Position numbers and translations under genes: made by a program. Shown piece after piece: positions 42,459-52,499 of a DNA stretch of 64,000 nucleotides. The stretch lies in assembly GCF_000383475.1 (NCBI RefSeq), contig NZ_KB911459.1:262467-326466 (forward strand), given 5' to 3'. Position 1 is the first letter of the stretch. Each line of letters starts with the position of its first letter. The stretch is from Microbacterium sp. 11MF. Its GTDB lineage: Bacteria; Actinomycetota; Actinomycetes; Actinomycetales; Microbacteriaceae. A model generated the notes under the pieces. That model made no database searches. It saw only the letters and a program-made list of their open reading frames with translations, and was not told the origin of the DNA.

Positions 42459-43792
42459 TCGAACCCCGCCGCCTGCGCGTCGCGCTCCTGGGAGCCGGCG
42501 CCGTCGGATCCCAGGTCGCCCGGCTGCTGCTGACCCACGCCGACGAACTCGCCGACCGAGCCGGAGCACCGCTCGACCTCGTCGGGATCGCCGTCCGCGA
42601 CGTCGACGCCCCGCGCGAAGCGGACCTTCCCCGCGACCTGTTCACGACCGACGCCGACACCCTCATCGCGGGCGCCGACATCGTGATCGAGGTCACCGGG
42701 GGGCTCGAGCCCGCCCGCACCCGCATCCTCCACGCCCTCTCCTCCGGCGCCGACGTCGTCACGGCGAACAAGGCGCTCCTGGCGACCCACGGCAGCGAGA
42801 TCTTCGACGCCGCCGACCAGGTCGGGGCCACCGTCGCCTACGAGGCGGCCGTCGCCGGCGCGATCCCGATCATCCGGCCGCTCCGCGACTCGCTCGCCGG
42901 CGACCGGGTGCGACGGATCATGGGCATCGTCAACGGCACGACGAACTACATCCTCGACCGCATGGACCGCGAAGGTCTCGGCTTCGACGAGGTGCTCGCC
43001 GAAGCGCAGCGGCTCGGCTACGCCGAGGCCGACCCGACGGCGGATGTCGAGGCGTACGACGCCGCGCAGAAGGCGGCGATCCTCGCGAGCCTCGCCTTCC
43101 ACACGACCGTGCCGCTCGACGCCGTGCACCGCGAAGGCATCACGGCCGTGGATGCCGGCGTCATCGAGGCCGCCCGCAAGGCCGGCTACGTCGTCAAGCT
43201 CCTGGCCGTGTGCGAACGTCTCGTCGACCAGCCCGACGCCGCGCCGCACGGCGAGGCGATCTCGGTCCGCGTCTACCCCGCTCTGGTTCCCCGCGAGCAC
43301 CCCCTCGCCTCGGTGCACGGCGCGAACAACGCCGTGTTCGTCGAGGCCGAGGCCGCCGGCGACCTGATGTTCTACGGCGCGGGTGCCGGGGGAGTGCAGA
43401 CCGCGTCCGCCGTCCTCGGCGACGTCGTCTCGGCTGCGCGGCGCCACGTCGCGGGCGGACCCGGAGTCGGCGAGTCGACGCGCGGCGGCCTGCCGATCGT
43501 GCCGATCGGCCGTATCCGGACGAGCTGCCAGATCACGCTCGAAGTCGATGACCGGCCGGGTGTGCTCGCCACCGTCGCCGGCATCCTCAGCGACGGGAAC
43601 GTGTCCATCGCGACCGTCGAACAGACCACCTCGGGCGGCGCCGTCGCCCAGGACAGCGGGGATGCCGTCGCGCACCTCGTCATCGGAACCCACACGGCCC
43701 GGGAGCAGGACCTGGCCGACACCGTCGAGCGCCTCGCTGCCACCAGCGCGGTGCGTCGGGTGGTCTCGGTCCTGCGGGTAGAAGGAGACTGA
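42455..43792 (+). CDS. hom: Homoserine dehydrogenase
   Basis: 445 residues. NAD(P) motif [12 protein letters not shown] at 11-22, the catalytic KALLATHG segment (Lys near 105), [14 protein letters not shown] near 165, and a C-terminal ACT domain ([23 protein letters not shown], residues about 352-374) that in this group gives feedback inhibition by threonine. Coupled to lysA by ATGA; thrC follows after 1 base. Homoserine made here also feeds metX. Confidence 0.97.
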   Translation: MIEPRRLRVALLGAGAVGSQVARLLLTHADELADRAGAPLDLVGIAVRDVDAPREADLPRDLFTTDADTLIAGADIVIEVTGGLEPARTRILHALSSGADVVTANKALLATHGSEIFDAADQVGATVAYEAAVAGAIPIIRPLRDSLAGDRVRRIMGIVNGTTNYILDRMDREGLGFDEVLAEAQRLGYAEADPTADVEAYDAAQKAAILASLAFHTTVPLDAVHREGITAVDAGVIEAARKAGYVVKLLAVCERLVDQPDAAPHGEAISVRVYPALVPREHPLASVHGANNAVFVEAEAAGDLMFYGAGAGGVQTASAVLGDVVSAARRHVAGGPGVGESTRGGLPIVPIGRIRTSCQITLEVDDRPGVLATVAGILSDGNVSIATVEQTTSGGAVAQDSGDAVAHLVIGTHTAREQDLADTVERLAATSAVRRVVSVLRVEGD

Positions 43793-43793
43793 C

Positions 43794-44876
43794 ATGGCAC
43801 ACGTCTGGCGCGGAGTCCTCCGCGAGTACGCCGATCGACTGGGCGTCACCGACGCCTCGACCGTCGTGACGCTCGGCGAGGGCGGCACCCCGCTCATCCC
43901 GGCGGCGTCGCTGTCGCGCATCACCGGAGCCGATGTCTACATCAAGTTCGAGGGCATGAACCCGACGGGCTCGTTCAAGGACCGCGGCATGACCGTCGCC
44001 CTCTCCCGTGCCGTCGAGCACGGAGCCGAGGCCGTCATCTGCGCGTCGACCGGCAACACCTCGGCATCCGCGGCCGCGTACGCCGCGCACGCCGGCATCA
44101 CGGCCGCCGTCCTCGTCCCCGAGGGCAAGATCGCCATGGGCAAGCTCAGCCAGGCCGTCGCCCATGGCGGCCAGCTCATCCAGATCCGCGGCAACTTCGA
44201 CGACTGCCTCGAGATCGCGCGCGAGCTCGCCGGCGGGTACAAGGTGCACCTCGTCAACTCGGTCAACCCCGACCGCATCGAGGGACAGAAGACGGCCGCC
44301 TACGAGGTCGTCAGCCAGCTCGACGACGCCCCCGACTTCCACTTCATCCCCGTCGGCAACGCCGGCAACTACACCGCCTACTCGCGCGGCTACCGCGAAG
44401 AGGCCGAGCGCGGCGTCGCGACGCGCGTGCCCCGCATGTTCGGCTTCCAGGCCGAGGGTTCCGCGCCGCTCGTGCGCGGCGAGGTCGTCAAGAACCCCGA
44501 GACGATCGCCTCGGCCATCCGCATCGGCAACCCCGCGTCCTGGGACCTCGCCCTCGAAGCCCGCGCAGCCACCGACGGCTGGTTCGGCGCGATCGACGAC
44601 GAGCGCATCCTCGCGGCGCAGAAGCTCCTCGCGGGCACCGTCGGCGTCTTCGTCGAGCCGGCGTCGGCGATCAGCGTCGCCGGTCTGCTCGACCGTGCCG
44701 AGGCGGGTGTCATCCCGAACGGCGCCAAGGTCGTCCTCACCGTCACCGGCCACGGCCTGAAGGACCCGCAGTGGGCGCTCCGCAACCCCGACGGCTCGCA
44801 GGTCGAGCCCATCGTCGTGGACGCGGCGACCAGCGAGGTGGCCTCCGCGCTCGACCTCACCCGCGTGGCGGGATGA
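43794..44876 (+). CDS. thrC: Threonine synthase
   Basis: 360-residue short (actinobacterial-type) threonine synthase. PLP Lys62 in [10 protein letters not shown], phosphate-loop GNAGNY near residue 186, and [14 protein letters not shown] near 85. GAAGGAGA Shine-Dalgarno before ATG 43794. Converts O-phosphohomoserine to threonine. ATGA overlap with thrB. Confidence 0.97.
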   Translation: MAHVWRGVLREYADRLGVTDASTVVTLGEGGTPLIPAASLSRITGADVYIKFEGMNPTGSFKDRGMTVALSRAVEHGAEAVICASTGNTSASAAAYAAHAGITAAVLVPEGKIAMGKLSQAVAHGGQLIQIRGNFDDCLEIARELAGGYKVHLVNSVNPDRIEGQKTAAYEVVSQLDDAPDFHFIPVGNAGNYTAYSRGYREEAERGVATRVPRMFGFQAEGSAPLVRGEVVKNPETIASAIRIGNPASWDLALEARAATDGWFGAIDDERILAAQKLLAGTVGVFVEPASAISVAGLLDRAEAGVIPNGAKVVLTVTGHGLKDPQWALRNPDGSQVEPIVVDAATSEVASALDLTRVAG

Positions 44877-45805
44877 CGCTCGCGGGGCGCTCCGTCGCCG
44901 TTCGCGTCCCCGCGACGAGCGCCAACCTCGGGCCCGGCTTCGACACGCTCGGTCTCGCCCTGAGCGTCCATGACGAACTCGTCGTGACCGCGCTCGACGG
45001 TCCGGGTCTCGAGATCGAGGTTTCGGGGGAGGGGGCCGCCGACGTCCCGACGGATGCCTCGCACCTCGTGGTCCGCTCGATGGCGTACGCGTTCGAGGCG
45101 GCCGGCCGGCCGATGCCCGGCATCCGTCTGCGCGCGCGCAACGTGATCCCGCACGGCCGCGGGATGGGATCCTCCGGTGCCGCCGTCGTGGCGGGACTGC
45201 TCGCGGCGCAGGGACTGCTCGAGGGCGACGTCACCCTCGGCCCCGAGACCCTCTTGCGCCTGGCGACCGAGCTCGAGGGGCACCCCGACAACGTGGCGCC
45301 CGCTCTGTTCGGCGGGCTGACCATCGCGTGGATGGACTTCACGGGGCCGCAGCACAAGAAGCTGGCCGTCCACCGCGGCGTCTCACCGCTCGTCTTCGTC
45401 CCCGAGTTCACGATGTCGACCTCGGTCGCGCGCGGTCTCGCGCCGCTCCACGTCACGCGCGAGGACGCCGTCTTCAACGTGTCGCGGTCGGCCCTGCTCA
45501 TCGCGGCGCTGACGCAGAGCCCCGAACTGCTCATGGCGGCGACGGAGGACAAGCTGCACCAGTCCTACCGGGCGCAGGCGATGCCCGCCACCGACGCTCT
45601 CGTGCAGGGTCTGCGTGCCGCCGGGTTCGCCGCCGTCGTGTCGGGGGCGGGACCCAGCGTCCTCGTCCTCGCCGACGGGCCGGGACGCCGACTCGAGGCG
45701 GTCGATTTCGCCGCGACGTCGACGGACACGCCATGGAAACCTCTCCTGCTGGCCGTCGATGTGCGGGGTGGTACAGTGAGGGACCATACGGAGGATGCCA
45801 CGTAA
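44873..45805 (+). CDS. thrB: Homoserine kinase
   Basis: 310-residue GHMP kinase. N-terminal [21 protein letters not shown] motif [15 protein letters not shown] near residue 92, and C-terminal [11 protein letters not shown] near 262. Last gene of the operon; its TAA stop sits inside the loop of a CACGT-AATC-ACGTG palindrome. Confidence 0.97.
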   Translation: MTLAGRSVAVRVPATSANLGPGFDTLGLALSVHDELVVTALDGPGLEIEVSGEGAADVPTDASHLVVRSMAYAFEAAGRPMPGIRLRARNVIPHGRGMGSSGAAVVAGLLAAQGLLEGDVTLGPETLLRLATELEGHPDNVAPALFGGLTIAWMDFTGPQHKKLAVHRGVSPLVFVPEFTMSTSVARGLAPLHVTREDAVFNVSRSALLIAALTQSPELLMAATEDKLHQSYRAQAMPATDALVQGLRAAGFAAVVSGAGPSVLVLADGPGRRLEAVDFAATSTDTPWKPLLLAVDVRGGTVRDHTEDAT

Positions 45806-45968
45806 TCACGTGAATCTGCCCTCCACTCGCAATCTGCGAACCACCGCACACCCCTCCTGACGGGCCTGCGCAACTCTGTGCCTGCGCGAACACCCCGCTG
45901 AGGATTCGGATCCGTCGTGGACGGAACCACCTGCGGTTATGACTTTCCACATCTGAAAGGGAGAACTC
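45806..45968 (+). promoter_or_regulatory. rho leader region
   Basis: 163 bases between thrB and rho. It holds the palindrome CACGT-AATC-ACGTG (45799-45812) and a TATGAC -10-like hexamer near 45938-45943, with AAAGGGAGA before the GTG. A second -10-like TACAGT lies at 45772-45777, inside thrB, which would give a 190-base leader. Long autoregulatory leaders are known for rho in other bacteria; here this is inference. Confidence 0.4.
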
Positions 45969-48035
45969 GTGGAGTCCATCTCCGAGATCCAGACCGGCGA
46001 CGACGTCGCCACCGGCGGCGCTGCCGCCGACGAGACCACCACGGCCGCCGCGCAGGACGCGACGACGGATGCCGCTGCGGACACCGCCGACTCGACTGCC
46101 GTCGAAGCCGCGCCCGCCGCAGACGAGGCGACCGAGCCGTCCACCGACGAGGCCGCCGCGCCCGCCGAGGAGCCCGTGCAGGCGAAGCGTCCCGCACGGA
46201 GGACCTCCGCGAAGAAGGCCGCTGCTGCAGCCGAGCCCGTCGCAGACGAGGCCGTCGCAGACGGGACCGTCGCCCAGGACGCTGCACCCGCAGTCGAGGC
46301 ATCCGCTGACGAGAAGCCGGCCGACGACAAGCCGGCGAAGGCGCCGCGCAAGCGTGCGCCGCGTCGTGCCAAGAGCGGTGACGCTCCTGCCGCCGAGGCA
46401 GCGCCTGCCGCCGACGCCGCTGCTGCCGCCGACGCCGCTCCGGCAGCCGCTGACGCCACGCCGGCGGACGCTCCGGTGACCGAGGCCAGCGCCGCCCCGG
46501 CCGCAGCCGAGGCACCCGCCGAGCAGGCATCCGACGACGCGAACGCGTCCGCATCGAGCGACGCGAACACCGCGGCATCCGGAGACGACTCCGAGGGCTC
46601 CAGCGAGGGGACCGGCCGCAGCCGGTCGCGCAGCCGCAGCCGCAGCCGCAACCGCAACAAGGGCGAGAACGGCCAGAACGGCAACCAGGGCGGCAACGGC
46701 CAGGGCGGCAACGCTCAGAACGGCAACGCTCAGAACGCGCCCGCCGACAAGCCCGCCGCCGAGTCGGTCTCCGACGACGAGCAGGGCCAGGGCCGCGGCC
46801 GCCAGCGCAACAAGCGCCGCGGGCAGTCCACGGGCGACGAGTTCGACACCGAGATCGGCGAGGACGACGTCCTCATCCCGATCGCCGGCATCCTCGACGT
46901 CCTCGACAACTACGCCTTCGTCCGCACCACGGGTTACCTGCCCGGGCAGAGCGACGTCTACGTCTCGCTCGGCCAGGTCAAGAAGTACAACCTGCGCAAG
47001 GGCGACGCGGTCGTCGGCGCGATCAAGCAGCCCCGCGAGGGCGAGCAGTCGAGCCGCCAGAAGTACAACGCGCTCGTCAAGGTCGACGCCGTCAACGGCC
47101 TGTCGGTCGAGGACGCCGCCACGCGTGTCGAGTTCGGCAAGCTGACCCCGCTCTACCCGCAGGAGCGCCTGCGCCTCGAGACCGCGCCCGAGAAGCTGAC
47201 GCAGCGCATCATCGACCTCGTCGCTCCCATCGGCAAGGGCCAGCGCGGCCTCATCGTCGCGCCTCCCAAGGCCGGTAAGACGATCGTCCTGCAGCAGATC
47301 GCCAACGCGATCGCGACGAACAACCCCGAGGTCCACCTCATGGTCGTCCTCGTCGACGAGCGTCCCGAAGAGGTCACCGACATGCAGCGGACGGTCAAGG
47401 GCGAGGTCATCGCCTCGACCTTCGACCGCCCCGCCGAGGACCACACGACGGTCGCCGAGCTCGCCATCGAGCGTGCGAAGCGTCTCGTCGAGCTCGGTCG
47501 CGACGTCGTCGTCCTCCTCGACTCGATCACGCGCCTCGGCCGCGCCTACAACATCTCGGCGCCCACCTCGGGCCGCGTGCTCACCGGTGGTGTCGACGCC
47601 TCGGCGCTCTACCCGCCCAAGCGCTTCTTCGGCGCGGCGCGCAACATCGAGAACGGCGGATCGCTCACGATCCTCGCCACGGCTCTCGTCGAGACCGGCT
47701 CCAAGATGGACGACGTCATCTTCGAGGAGTTCAAGGGCACCGGCAACAGCGAGCTGCGCCTGTCGCGTCAGCTCGCCGACAAGCGGATCTTCCCCGCCGT
47801 CGACGTCAACGCGTCGAGCACCCGTCGCGAGGAGATGCTCCTCTCGGCCGACGAGGTCAAGATCACGTGGAAGCTGCGTCGCGCCCTCGCCGGCCTCGAC
47901 CAGCAGCAGGCCCTCGAGGTCGTCCTCGGCAAGCTGAAGGAGACGACGTCGAACGTCGAGTTCCTCGTGCAGATGCAGAAGTCGATGCCGGCCCCCGCCG
48001 CCGGCGGCCACGCGCACGAGAACAGCATCCGCTGA
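45969..48035 (+). CDS. rho: Transcription termination factor Rho
   Basis: 688-residue hexameric RNA helicase. The N-terminal ~285 residues are low complexity: Ala/Asp/Glu-rich, then [14 protein letters not shown] near residue 222 and a Gln/Asn/Gly segment. The usual N-terminal helix bundle (LPELRxLA pattern) is not seen. The RNA-binding CSD-like domain begins [19 protein letters not shown] near 296. Walker A APPKAGKT near 432, Q-loop and R-loop motifs intact ([11 protein letters not shown]). Start GTG 45969 with AAAGGGAGA. Confidence 0.96.
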   Translation: MESISEIQTGDDVATGGAAADETTTAAAQDATTDAAADTADSTAVEAAPAADEATEPSTDEAAAPAEEPVQAKRPARRTSAKKAAAAAEPVADEAVADGTVAQDAAPAVEASADEKPADDKPAKAPRKRAPRRAKSGDAPAAEAAPAADAAAAADAAPAAADATPADAPVTEASAAPAAAEAPAEQASDDANASASSDANTAASGDDSEGSSEGTGRSRSRSRSRSRNRNKGENGQNGNQGGNGQGGNAQNGNAQNAPADKPAAESVSDDEQGQGRGRQRNKRRGQSTGDEFDTEIGEDDVLIPIAGILDVLDNYAFVRTTGYLPGQSDVYVSLGQVKKYNLRKGDAVVGAIKQPREGEQSSRQKYNALVKVDAVNGLSVEDAATRVEFGKLTPLYPQERLRLETAPEKLTQRIIDLVAPIGKGQRGLIVAPPKAGKTIVLQQIANAIATNNPEVHLMVVLVDERPEEVTDMQRTVKGEVIASTFDRPAEDHTTVAELAIERAKRLVELGRDVVVLLDSITRLGRAYNISAPTSGRVLTGGVDASALYPPKRFFGAARNIENGGSLTILATALVETGSKMDDVIFEEFKGTGNSELRLSRQLADKRIFPAVDVNASSTRREEMLLSADEVKITWKLRRALAGLDQQQALEVVLGKLKETTSNVEFLVQMQKSMPAPAAGGHAHENSIR

Positions 48036-48045
48036 GCCTCGAGCC

Positions 48046-49125
48046 GTGTTCGAATCCGTCCAGACGCTGATCGACGAGCACCGCGCGGTCCAGGAGGAAC
48101 TCTCCGACCCCGCGGTGCACGCCGACGCGTCGCGCGCGAAGCGCGTCAACCGGCGGTACGCGGAGCTCTCCCGCATCGTCGCCGCGTACGACGCGTGGCA
48201 CGGTGCGGAGGAGGACCTCGCCGCCGCGCGGGAGCTGGCCAAGGAGGACGACGCGTTCGCCGAGGAAGTCCCGGCGCTCGAGCAGCGCCTGGCCGAGACG
48301 CAGGAGAAGCTCCGGCGCCTGCTGATCCCGCGCGACCCCGACGACGCCCGCGACGTGATCCTCGAGATCAAGGCGGGCGAGGGCGGCGCCGAGTCGGCGC
48401 TGTTCGCGGCGGACCTCCTTCGCATGTACCTGCAGTACGCGGCATCCCGCGGCTGGAAGACCGAGCTCCTCGAACGCAACGAATCGGACCTCGGCGGGTA
48501 CAAAGACGTCCAGATCGCGATCAAGGGCTCGTCCAGCGACCCGGCGCAGGGCGTCTGGGCGCACCTGAAGTACGAGGGCGGCGTGCACCGCGTGCAACGC
48601 GTGCCCGCGACCGAGTCGCAGGGGCGCATCCACACCTCGACGACCGGCGTTCTCGTGTTCCCCGAGGTCGACGAGCCCGAAGAGGTCCAGATCGATCCGA
48701 ACGACCTCAAGATCGACGTCTTCCGCTCGTCCGGACCGGGCGGGCAGTCGGTCAACACGACGGACTCCGCCGTCCGCATCACGCACGTGCCGACCGGCAT
48801 CGTCGTCTCGATGCAGAACGAGAAGAGCCAGCTGCAGAACCGCGAAGCCGGTATGCGCGTCCTCCGCGCACGCCTGCTCGCCAAGCAGCAGGAGGAGCGG
48901 GATGCCGCGGCCTCCGACGCGCGCAGGTCGCAGATCCGCGGCATGGATCGCTCCGAGCGGATCCGCACCTACAACTTCCCCGAGAACCGCATCGCGGATC
49001 ACCGCACCGGGTACAAGGCCTACAACCTCGACCAGGTGATGGACGGCGCGCTCGGCCCCCTCATCGATTCCGCGATCGCCGCGGACGAAGAGGCGCAGCT
49101 GGCCGCGGTCGGCTCGGAGGCCTGA
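48046..49125 (+). CDS. prfA: Peptide chain release factor 1
   Basis: 359 residues. Stop-codon-reading PAT at residues 187-189 and GGQ at 232-234 in [16 protein letters not shown]. Catalyses termination at UAA/UAG. GTG start, 10 bases after rho. prmC, which methylates the GGQ glutamine, is encoded 1.7 kb downstream. Confidence 0.97.
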   Translation: MFESVQTLIDEHRAVQEELSDPAVHADASRAKRVNRRYAELSRIVAAYDAWHGAEEDLAAARELAKEDDAFAEEVPALEQRLAETQEKLRRLLIPRDPDDARDVILEIKAGEGGAESALFAADLLRMYLQYAASRGWKTELLERNESDLGGYKDVQIAIKGSSSDPAQGVWAHLKYEGGVHRVQRVPATESQGRIHTSTTGVLVFPEVDEPEEVQIDPNDLKIDVFRSSGPGGQSVNTTDSAVRITHVPTGIVVSMQNEKSQLQNREAGMRVLRARLLAKQQEERDAAASDARRSQIRGMDRSERIRTYNFPENRIADHRTGYKAYNLDQVMDGALGPLIDSAIAADEEAQLAAVGSEA

Positions 49126-49131
49126 GCCGGG

Positions 49132-49737
49132 TCAGATGTGGTACTCGGGCGCCATGAGGATCGCCCGGGTGTCCTCGTTCGCCGTGCGCCGACGCGCGCG
49201 TGCCGGTACGCCCACCAGGACGGAGTCCGCGGGGGCATCCTTCGTCACGACGGCGTTCGCCCCGATCACCGAGTGCGCCCCGATCACGATCGGCCCGAGG
49301 ATCTTCGCGCCCGCGCCGACGGCGACGCCGTCCTCGAGGGTGGGATGCCGCTTGCCGCCGTCCCGGGTCCGGCCGCCCAGCGTCACCCCGTGGTAGAGCA
49401 TGACGTCGTCCCCGACTTCGGCGGTCTCGCCGATGACGACTCCCATGCCGTGATCGATGAAGAACCGTCGCCCGATGGTTGCCCCCGGGTGGATCTCGAT
49501 CCCGGTCAGCCAGCGGGACACCTGCGAGAGTGCGCGCGCCGGGAACCGCCTGCCGCGCCGCCACAGCGCGTGCGCGACCCGGTGACTCCACACGGCGTGG
49601 AGTCCCGGGTAGAGCAGCGCGATCTCGGCGCCGCCGCGGGCCGCGGGGTCGCGCAGCTTCGCGGAGGCCACGTCCTCACGGACGGACCGCGCCGCGGCGG
49701 CGACGCTGCGGACGAACGAGGGGGCGGTGCGGGGCAC
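49132..49737 (-). CDS. cysE: Serine O-acetyltransferase (SAT)
   Basis: 201-residue left-handed beta-helix acetyltransferase, first step of cysteine synthesis. Hexapeptide repeats run [43 protein letters not shown] near residues 80-122. Ends [13 protein letters not shown]; the terminal Ile of SAT C-termini inserts into CysK to form the cysteine synthase complex, and is present here. Read from GTG 49737; the start could be shorter. Downstream of cysK in the same direction. Confidence 0.92.
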   Translation of the reverse strand: MPRTAPSFVRSVAAAARSVREDVASAKLRDPAARGGAEIALLYPGLHAVWSHRVAHALWRRGRRFPARALSQVSRWLTGIEIHPGATIGRRFFIDHGMGVVIGETAEVGDDVMLYHGVTLGGRTRDGGKRHPTLEDGVAVGAGAKILGPIVIGAHSVIGANAVVTKDAPADSVLVGVPARARRRTANEDTRAILMAPEYHI

Positions 49738-49766
49738 GGCAGACCTTCCGGGTGTCGGCGTGCGGG

Positions 49767-50702
49767 TCAGTCGCGGAACTCCTCGAAGAGCGCGGTCGAC
49801 AGGTACCGCTCGCCGAACGAGGGGATGATGACGACGATGTTCTTGCCCTCGGCCTCCGGGCGGGCCGCGACCTGAAGCGCGGCCCAGATGGCGGCACCGG
49901 ACGAGATGCCGACGAGGATGCCTTCGGTCGTCGCGACCTTCTTCGCGGTCTCGATCGCGTCGTCGAAGGTGACGTCCTGGACCTCGTCGATTACGCCCTG
50001 GTCGAGGATCGGGGGGATGAAGTTCGGGCCGATGCCCTGGATCTTGTGGGGACCGGGCTTGCCCTCGGTCAGCAGCGGCGAGTCCTTGGGCTCGACGGCG
50101 ACGACCTTCGCGGACGGCACCCGCTCCTTGAGCACCTGACCGACACCGGTGATGGTGCCGCCCGTGCCGATGCCGGCGACGAAGTAGTCGACGGCGCCGT
50201 CGGTGTCGCGGAGGATCTCCTCGGCGGTGGTCTTCCGGTGGATCTCGACGTTGGCCTGGTTGGCGAACTGCTTGGCGAGCACGGCGCCCGGGGTCTCGGC
50301 GGCGATGCGCTCGGCTTCGCCGACCGCGCCCTTCATGCCGAGGGAGGGGTCGGTGAGAACGAGCTCGGCGCCGTAGGCGCGCAGCAGCATCCGGCGCTCG
50401 ACCGACATCGACGAGGGCATCGTCAGGATGACCTTGTACCCACGGGCTGCGCCGACCATCGCCAGGGCGATGCCGGTGTTACCGCTCGTGCCCTCGACGA
50501 TCGTGCCGCCGGGCTTCAGCTCGCCCGAGGCTTCGGCGGCGTCGACGATGGCGATGCCGAGGCGGTCCTTGACCGAGGATGCCGGGTTGTAGAACTCGAG
50601 CTTGGCCAGGATGGTCCCGGGCAGGCCCTCCGATACGCGGTTCAGTCGGACCAGGGGAGTGTTGCCGAATGCGCTGGTGATGTCGGAGTGGATGCCGGTC
50701 AT
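49767..50702 (-). CDS. cysK: Cysteine synthase (O-acetylserine sulfhydrylase)
   Basis: 311-residue PLP fold-II enzyme. Schiff-base Lys45 in NPASSVKDR, phosphate loop GTGGTITG near 180, and [11 protein letters not shown] near 70. GGAAGG lies 6 bases before ATG 50702. Uses O-acetylserine from cysE, 30 bases downstream, so the two form an operon. Confidence 0.96.
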   Translation of the reverse strand: MTGIHSDITSAFGNTPLVRLNRVSEGLPGTILAKLEFYNPASSVKDRLGIAIVDAAEASGELKPGGTIVEGTSGNTGIALAMVGAARGYKVILTMPSSMSVERRMLLRAYGAELVLTDPSLGMKGAVGEAERIAAETPGAVLAKQFANQANVEIHRKTTAEEILRDTDGAVDYFVAGIGTGGTITGVGQVLKERVPSAKVVAVEPKDSPLLTEGKPGPHKIQGIGPNFIPPILDQGVIDEVQDVTFDDAIETAKKVATTEGILVGISSGAAIWAALQVAARPEAEGKNIVVIIPSFGERYLSTALFEEFRD

Positions 50703-50764
50703 GGGATGCCTTCCGTGCGGATGGAGATCGGGGTCGCGGTTCAGGTGCCCGCGATGCGTCCCCC

Positions 50765-50770
50765 AGCCTA
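50765..50770 (-). promoter_or_regulatory. -10 box of the cysK-cysE operon
   Basis: Minus-strand TAGGCT; start point near 50758, leader of about 55 bases. Confidence 0.45.
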
Positions 50771-50816
50771 AGGCGCGCCTGCGGCCGGTGGCCCTGTGTG
50801 ACGATGCGGCGCGCGG

Positions 50817-50822
50817 TATCCT
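50817..50822 (+). promoter_or_regulatory. -10 box of prmC
   Basis: TATCCT, 10 bases before ATG 50833; leader of about 3 bases. Confidence 0.45.
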
Positions 50823-50832
50823 GGGCTTTCCC

Positions 50833-51723
50833 ATGTCGACTTCACGGATCTCCGACGCGCCCGCCGGCAGCGACCTCGCACCCCTCGTCCGCACCGCGGC
50901 GGCGCGCCTCGCCGCCGCCGGCGTCCCGTCGGCCGATGTGGACGCCGAGCTCCTCGCCGCTCATGTCCTCGGGCTCGGCCGTGGCGAGCTGGCTGCCGCG
51001 ATGATGCGGGGCGATCGGATGCCGGAGCTCGAGGCGACGCGTTTCGCCGAGTTCGTCGAACGCCGCGCGGCGCGCGAACCCCTTCAGCACCTCACCGGCC
51101 GGGCGCCGTTCCGGCACATGGAGCTGCGGGTCGGTCCCGGCGTGTTCGTCCCGCGTCCCGAGACCGAGATGGTCGCCCAGCTCGCGATCGACGCGCTCCG
51201 CGAGGCTCCCGGCCCGGAGCCCGTCGCGGTCGACCTGGGGACGGGAAGCGGAGCCCTCGCCCTGGCCTTGGCCACCGAGGTGCCGCACGCGCGCGTGCAC
51301 GCCGCCGAGAACTCGGTCGAGGCGTTCATCTGGGCCAAGGAGAACTTCGCGGAGCAGGCACCGCACGCCCGGCTCGCCTTCATCGACCTCGCCGACGCCT
51401 TCCCCGAGCTCGACGGCACCGTCTCGGTCGTCGTCTCGAATCCTCCGTACGTTCCCGACGACGCCGTCCCGCGCGACCCCGAGGTCCGCTTCTGGGATCC
51501 GCCCGCGGCCCTCTACGGCGGCGCCGACGGTCTGGACGTCGTCCGCGTCCTCTCGGGCGTCGCGTTGCGCCTGCTGCACCCCGGCGGCACCCTCGTGATC
51601 GAGCACGGCGAGTGGCAGGGGCCCGGCATCCGCGAGATCCTGACCGCCGACGGGTGGCGCGGCGCCGCCACCCACCCCGACCTCACCCTGCGCGACCGCG
51701 CGACGACCGCCCTCCGCCCCTGA
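50833..51723 (+). CDS. prmC: Release factor glutamine methyltransferase
   Basis: 296-residue SAM methyltransferase. N-terminal helical domain, SAM motif [17 protein letters not shown] near residue 133, and the catalytic NPPY at 203-206. Methylates the GGQ glutamine of release factors 1 and 2. Same order as prfA-prmC in most actinobacteria, though here cysE-cysK is inserted in between on the other strand. Confidence 0.93.
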   Translation: MSTSRISDAPAGSDLAPLVRTAAARLAAAGVPSADVDAELLAAHVLGLGRGELAAAMMRGDRMPELEATRFAEFVERRAAREPLQHLTGRAPFRHMELRVGPGVFVPRPETEMVAQLAIDALREAPGPEPVAVDLGTGSGALALALATEVPHARVHAAENSVEAFIWAKENFAEQAPHARLAFIDLADAFPELDGTVSVVVSNPPYVPDDAVPRDPEVRFWDPPAALYGGADGLDVVRVLSGVALRLLHPGGTLVIEHGEWQGPGIREILTADGWRGAATHPDLTLRDRATTALRP

Positions 51724-51788
51724 CCTCGACCACGTCCCTCTGACGCCCTCCTCCCGTGTTCTCGCAGGTGCAGGAAGGGCGCGCCTCG

Positions 51789-51794
51789 TAGAAT
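51789..51794 (+). promoter_or_regulatory. -10 box of tsaC
   Basis: TAGAAT, 9 bases before ATG 51804; likely leaderless or nearly so. Confidence 0.5.
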
Positions 51795-51803
51795 GCTGCG
51801 GAT

Positions 51804-52499
51804 ATGTCTCCCGTTCTCGACTGCCGTGACGCCGACCAGCTGCTGCCCGCTCTCCGCCAGGCACGGCAAGCGATCGGCCGCGGCGAACTCATCGTGATGC
51901 CGACCGACACCGTCTACGGTGTGGCCGCGGACGCTTTCAACGCGTCGGCGGTGGCTCGCCTTCTCGCCGCGAAGGGTCGCGGGCGGCAGTCGCCGCCCCC
52001 CGTCCTCGTCTCGGGACCCGACACGATGCGCGCCCTCGTGGCCGAGGTCCCCGAACCCGTCGAGCGTCTCGTCGAGCGTTTCTGGCCGGGCGGGCTCACG
52101 ATCGTGCTCCCGGCTCAGCCGTCGCTCCGGTGGGACCTGGGCGAGACGCGCGGCACCGTCGCGGTGCGCATGCCGAACGACCGTTTCGCCCTCGAGCTCC
52201 TCGAGGAGACCGGCCCGCTCGCGGTGTCGAGCGCGAACCTGACGGGCAAGCCCGCCGCGCTCGGGATCGACTCGGCCGTGCAGATGCTCCGCGACAGCGT
52301 CTCGGTGTACCTCGACGGCGGCCTCGTCGAGACCGGCGTCGCCTCGACGATCATCGATGCGACCGGCCTCGTCGGTCGCGACCGACGCTCGGTGACGGTC
52401 CTCCGCGACGGCGCCGTCTCGCGCCAGGACCTCCGCGACGTCCTCGGCGACCTCCTCGAGCCCGATCCGATCGACCCCGAAGAATCCGACGCCGCGTGA
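51804..52499 (+). CDS. tsaC: L-threonylcarbamoyladenylate synthase
   Basis: 231-residue YrdC/Sua5-family protein making threonylcarbamoyl-AMP for tRNA t6A37. GELIVMPTDTVYGVAADAFN near residue 29, KGRGRQSPPPVLV near 58 (the usual KxRP is altered here), and RFWPGGLTIVLPA near 93. No Sua5 C-domain. Coupled by a GTGA overlap to the lipid-linked glycosyltransferase gene. Confidence 0.9.
   Translation: MSPVLDCRDADQLLPALRQARQAIGRGELIVMPTDTVYGVAADAFNASAVARLLAAKGRGRQSPPPVLVSGPDTMRALVAEVPEPVERLVERFWPGGLTIVLPAQPSLRWDLGETRGTVAVRMPNDRFALELLEETGPLAVSSANLTGKPAALGIDSAVQMLRDSVSVYLDGGLVETGVASTIIDATGLVGRDRRSVTVLRDGAVSRQDLRDVLGDLLEPDPIDPEESDAA

Noticed and set aside
46600..46760. Short tandem repeats in rho (CGCAGCCGCAGCC-like, CAGAACGGCAAC-like) considered as CRISPR or repeat element
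   Set aside because: They are in frame, encode Arg-Ser/Arg-Asn and Gln-Asn-Gly stretches, and have no spacer structure.
45531..48968. Antisense open frame of over 1100 codons opposite rho
   Set aside because: Explained by the Ala-rich low-complexity rho N-terminus; no recognisable protein, no ribosome site.
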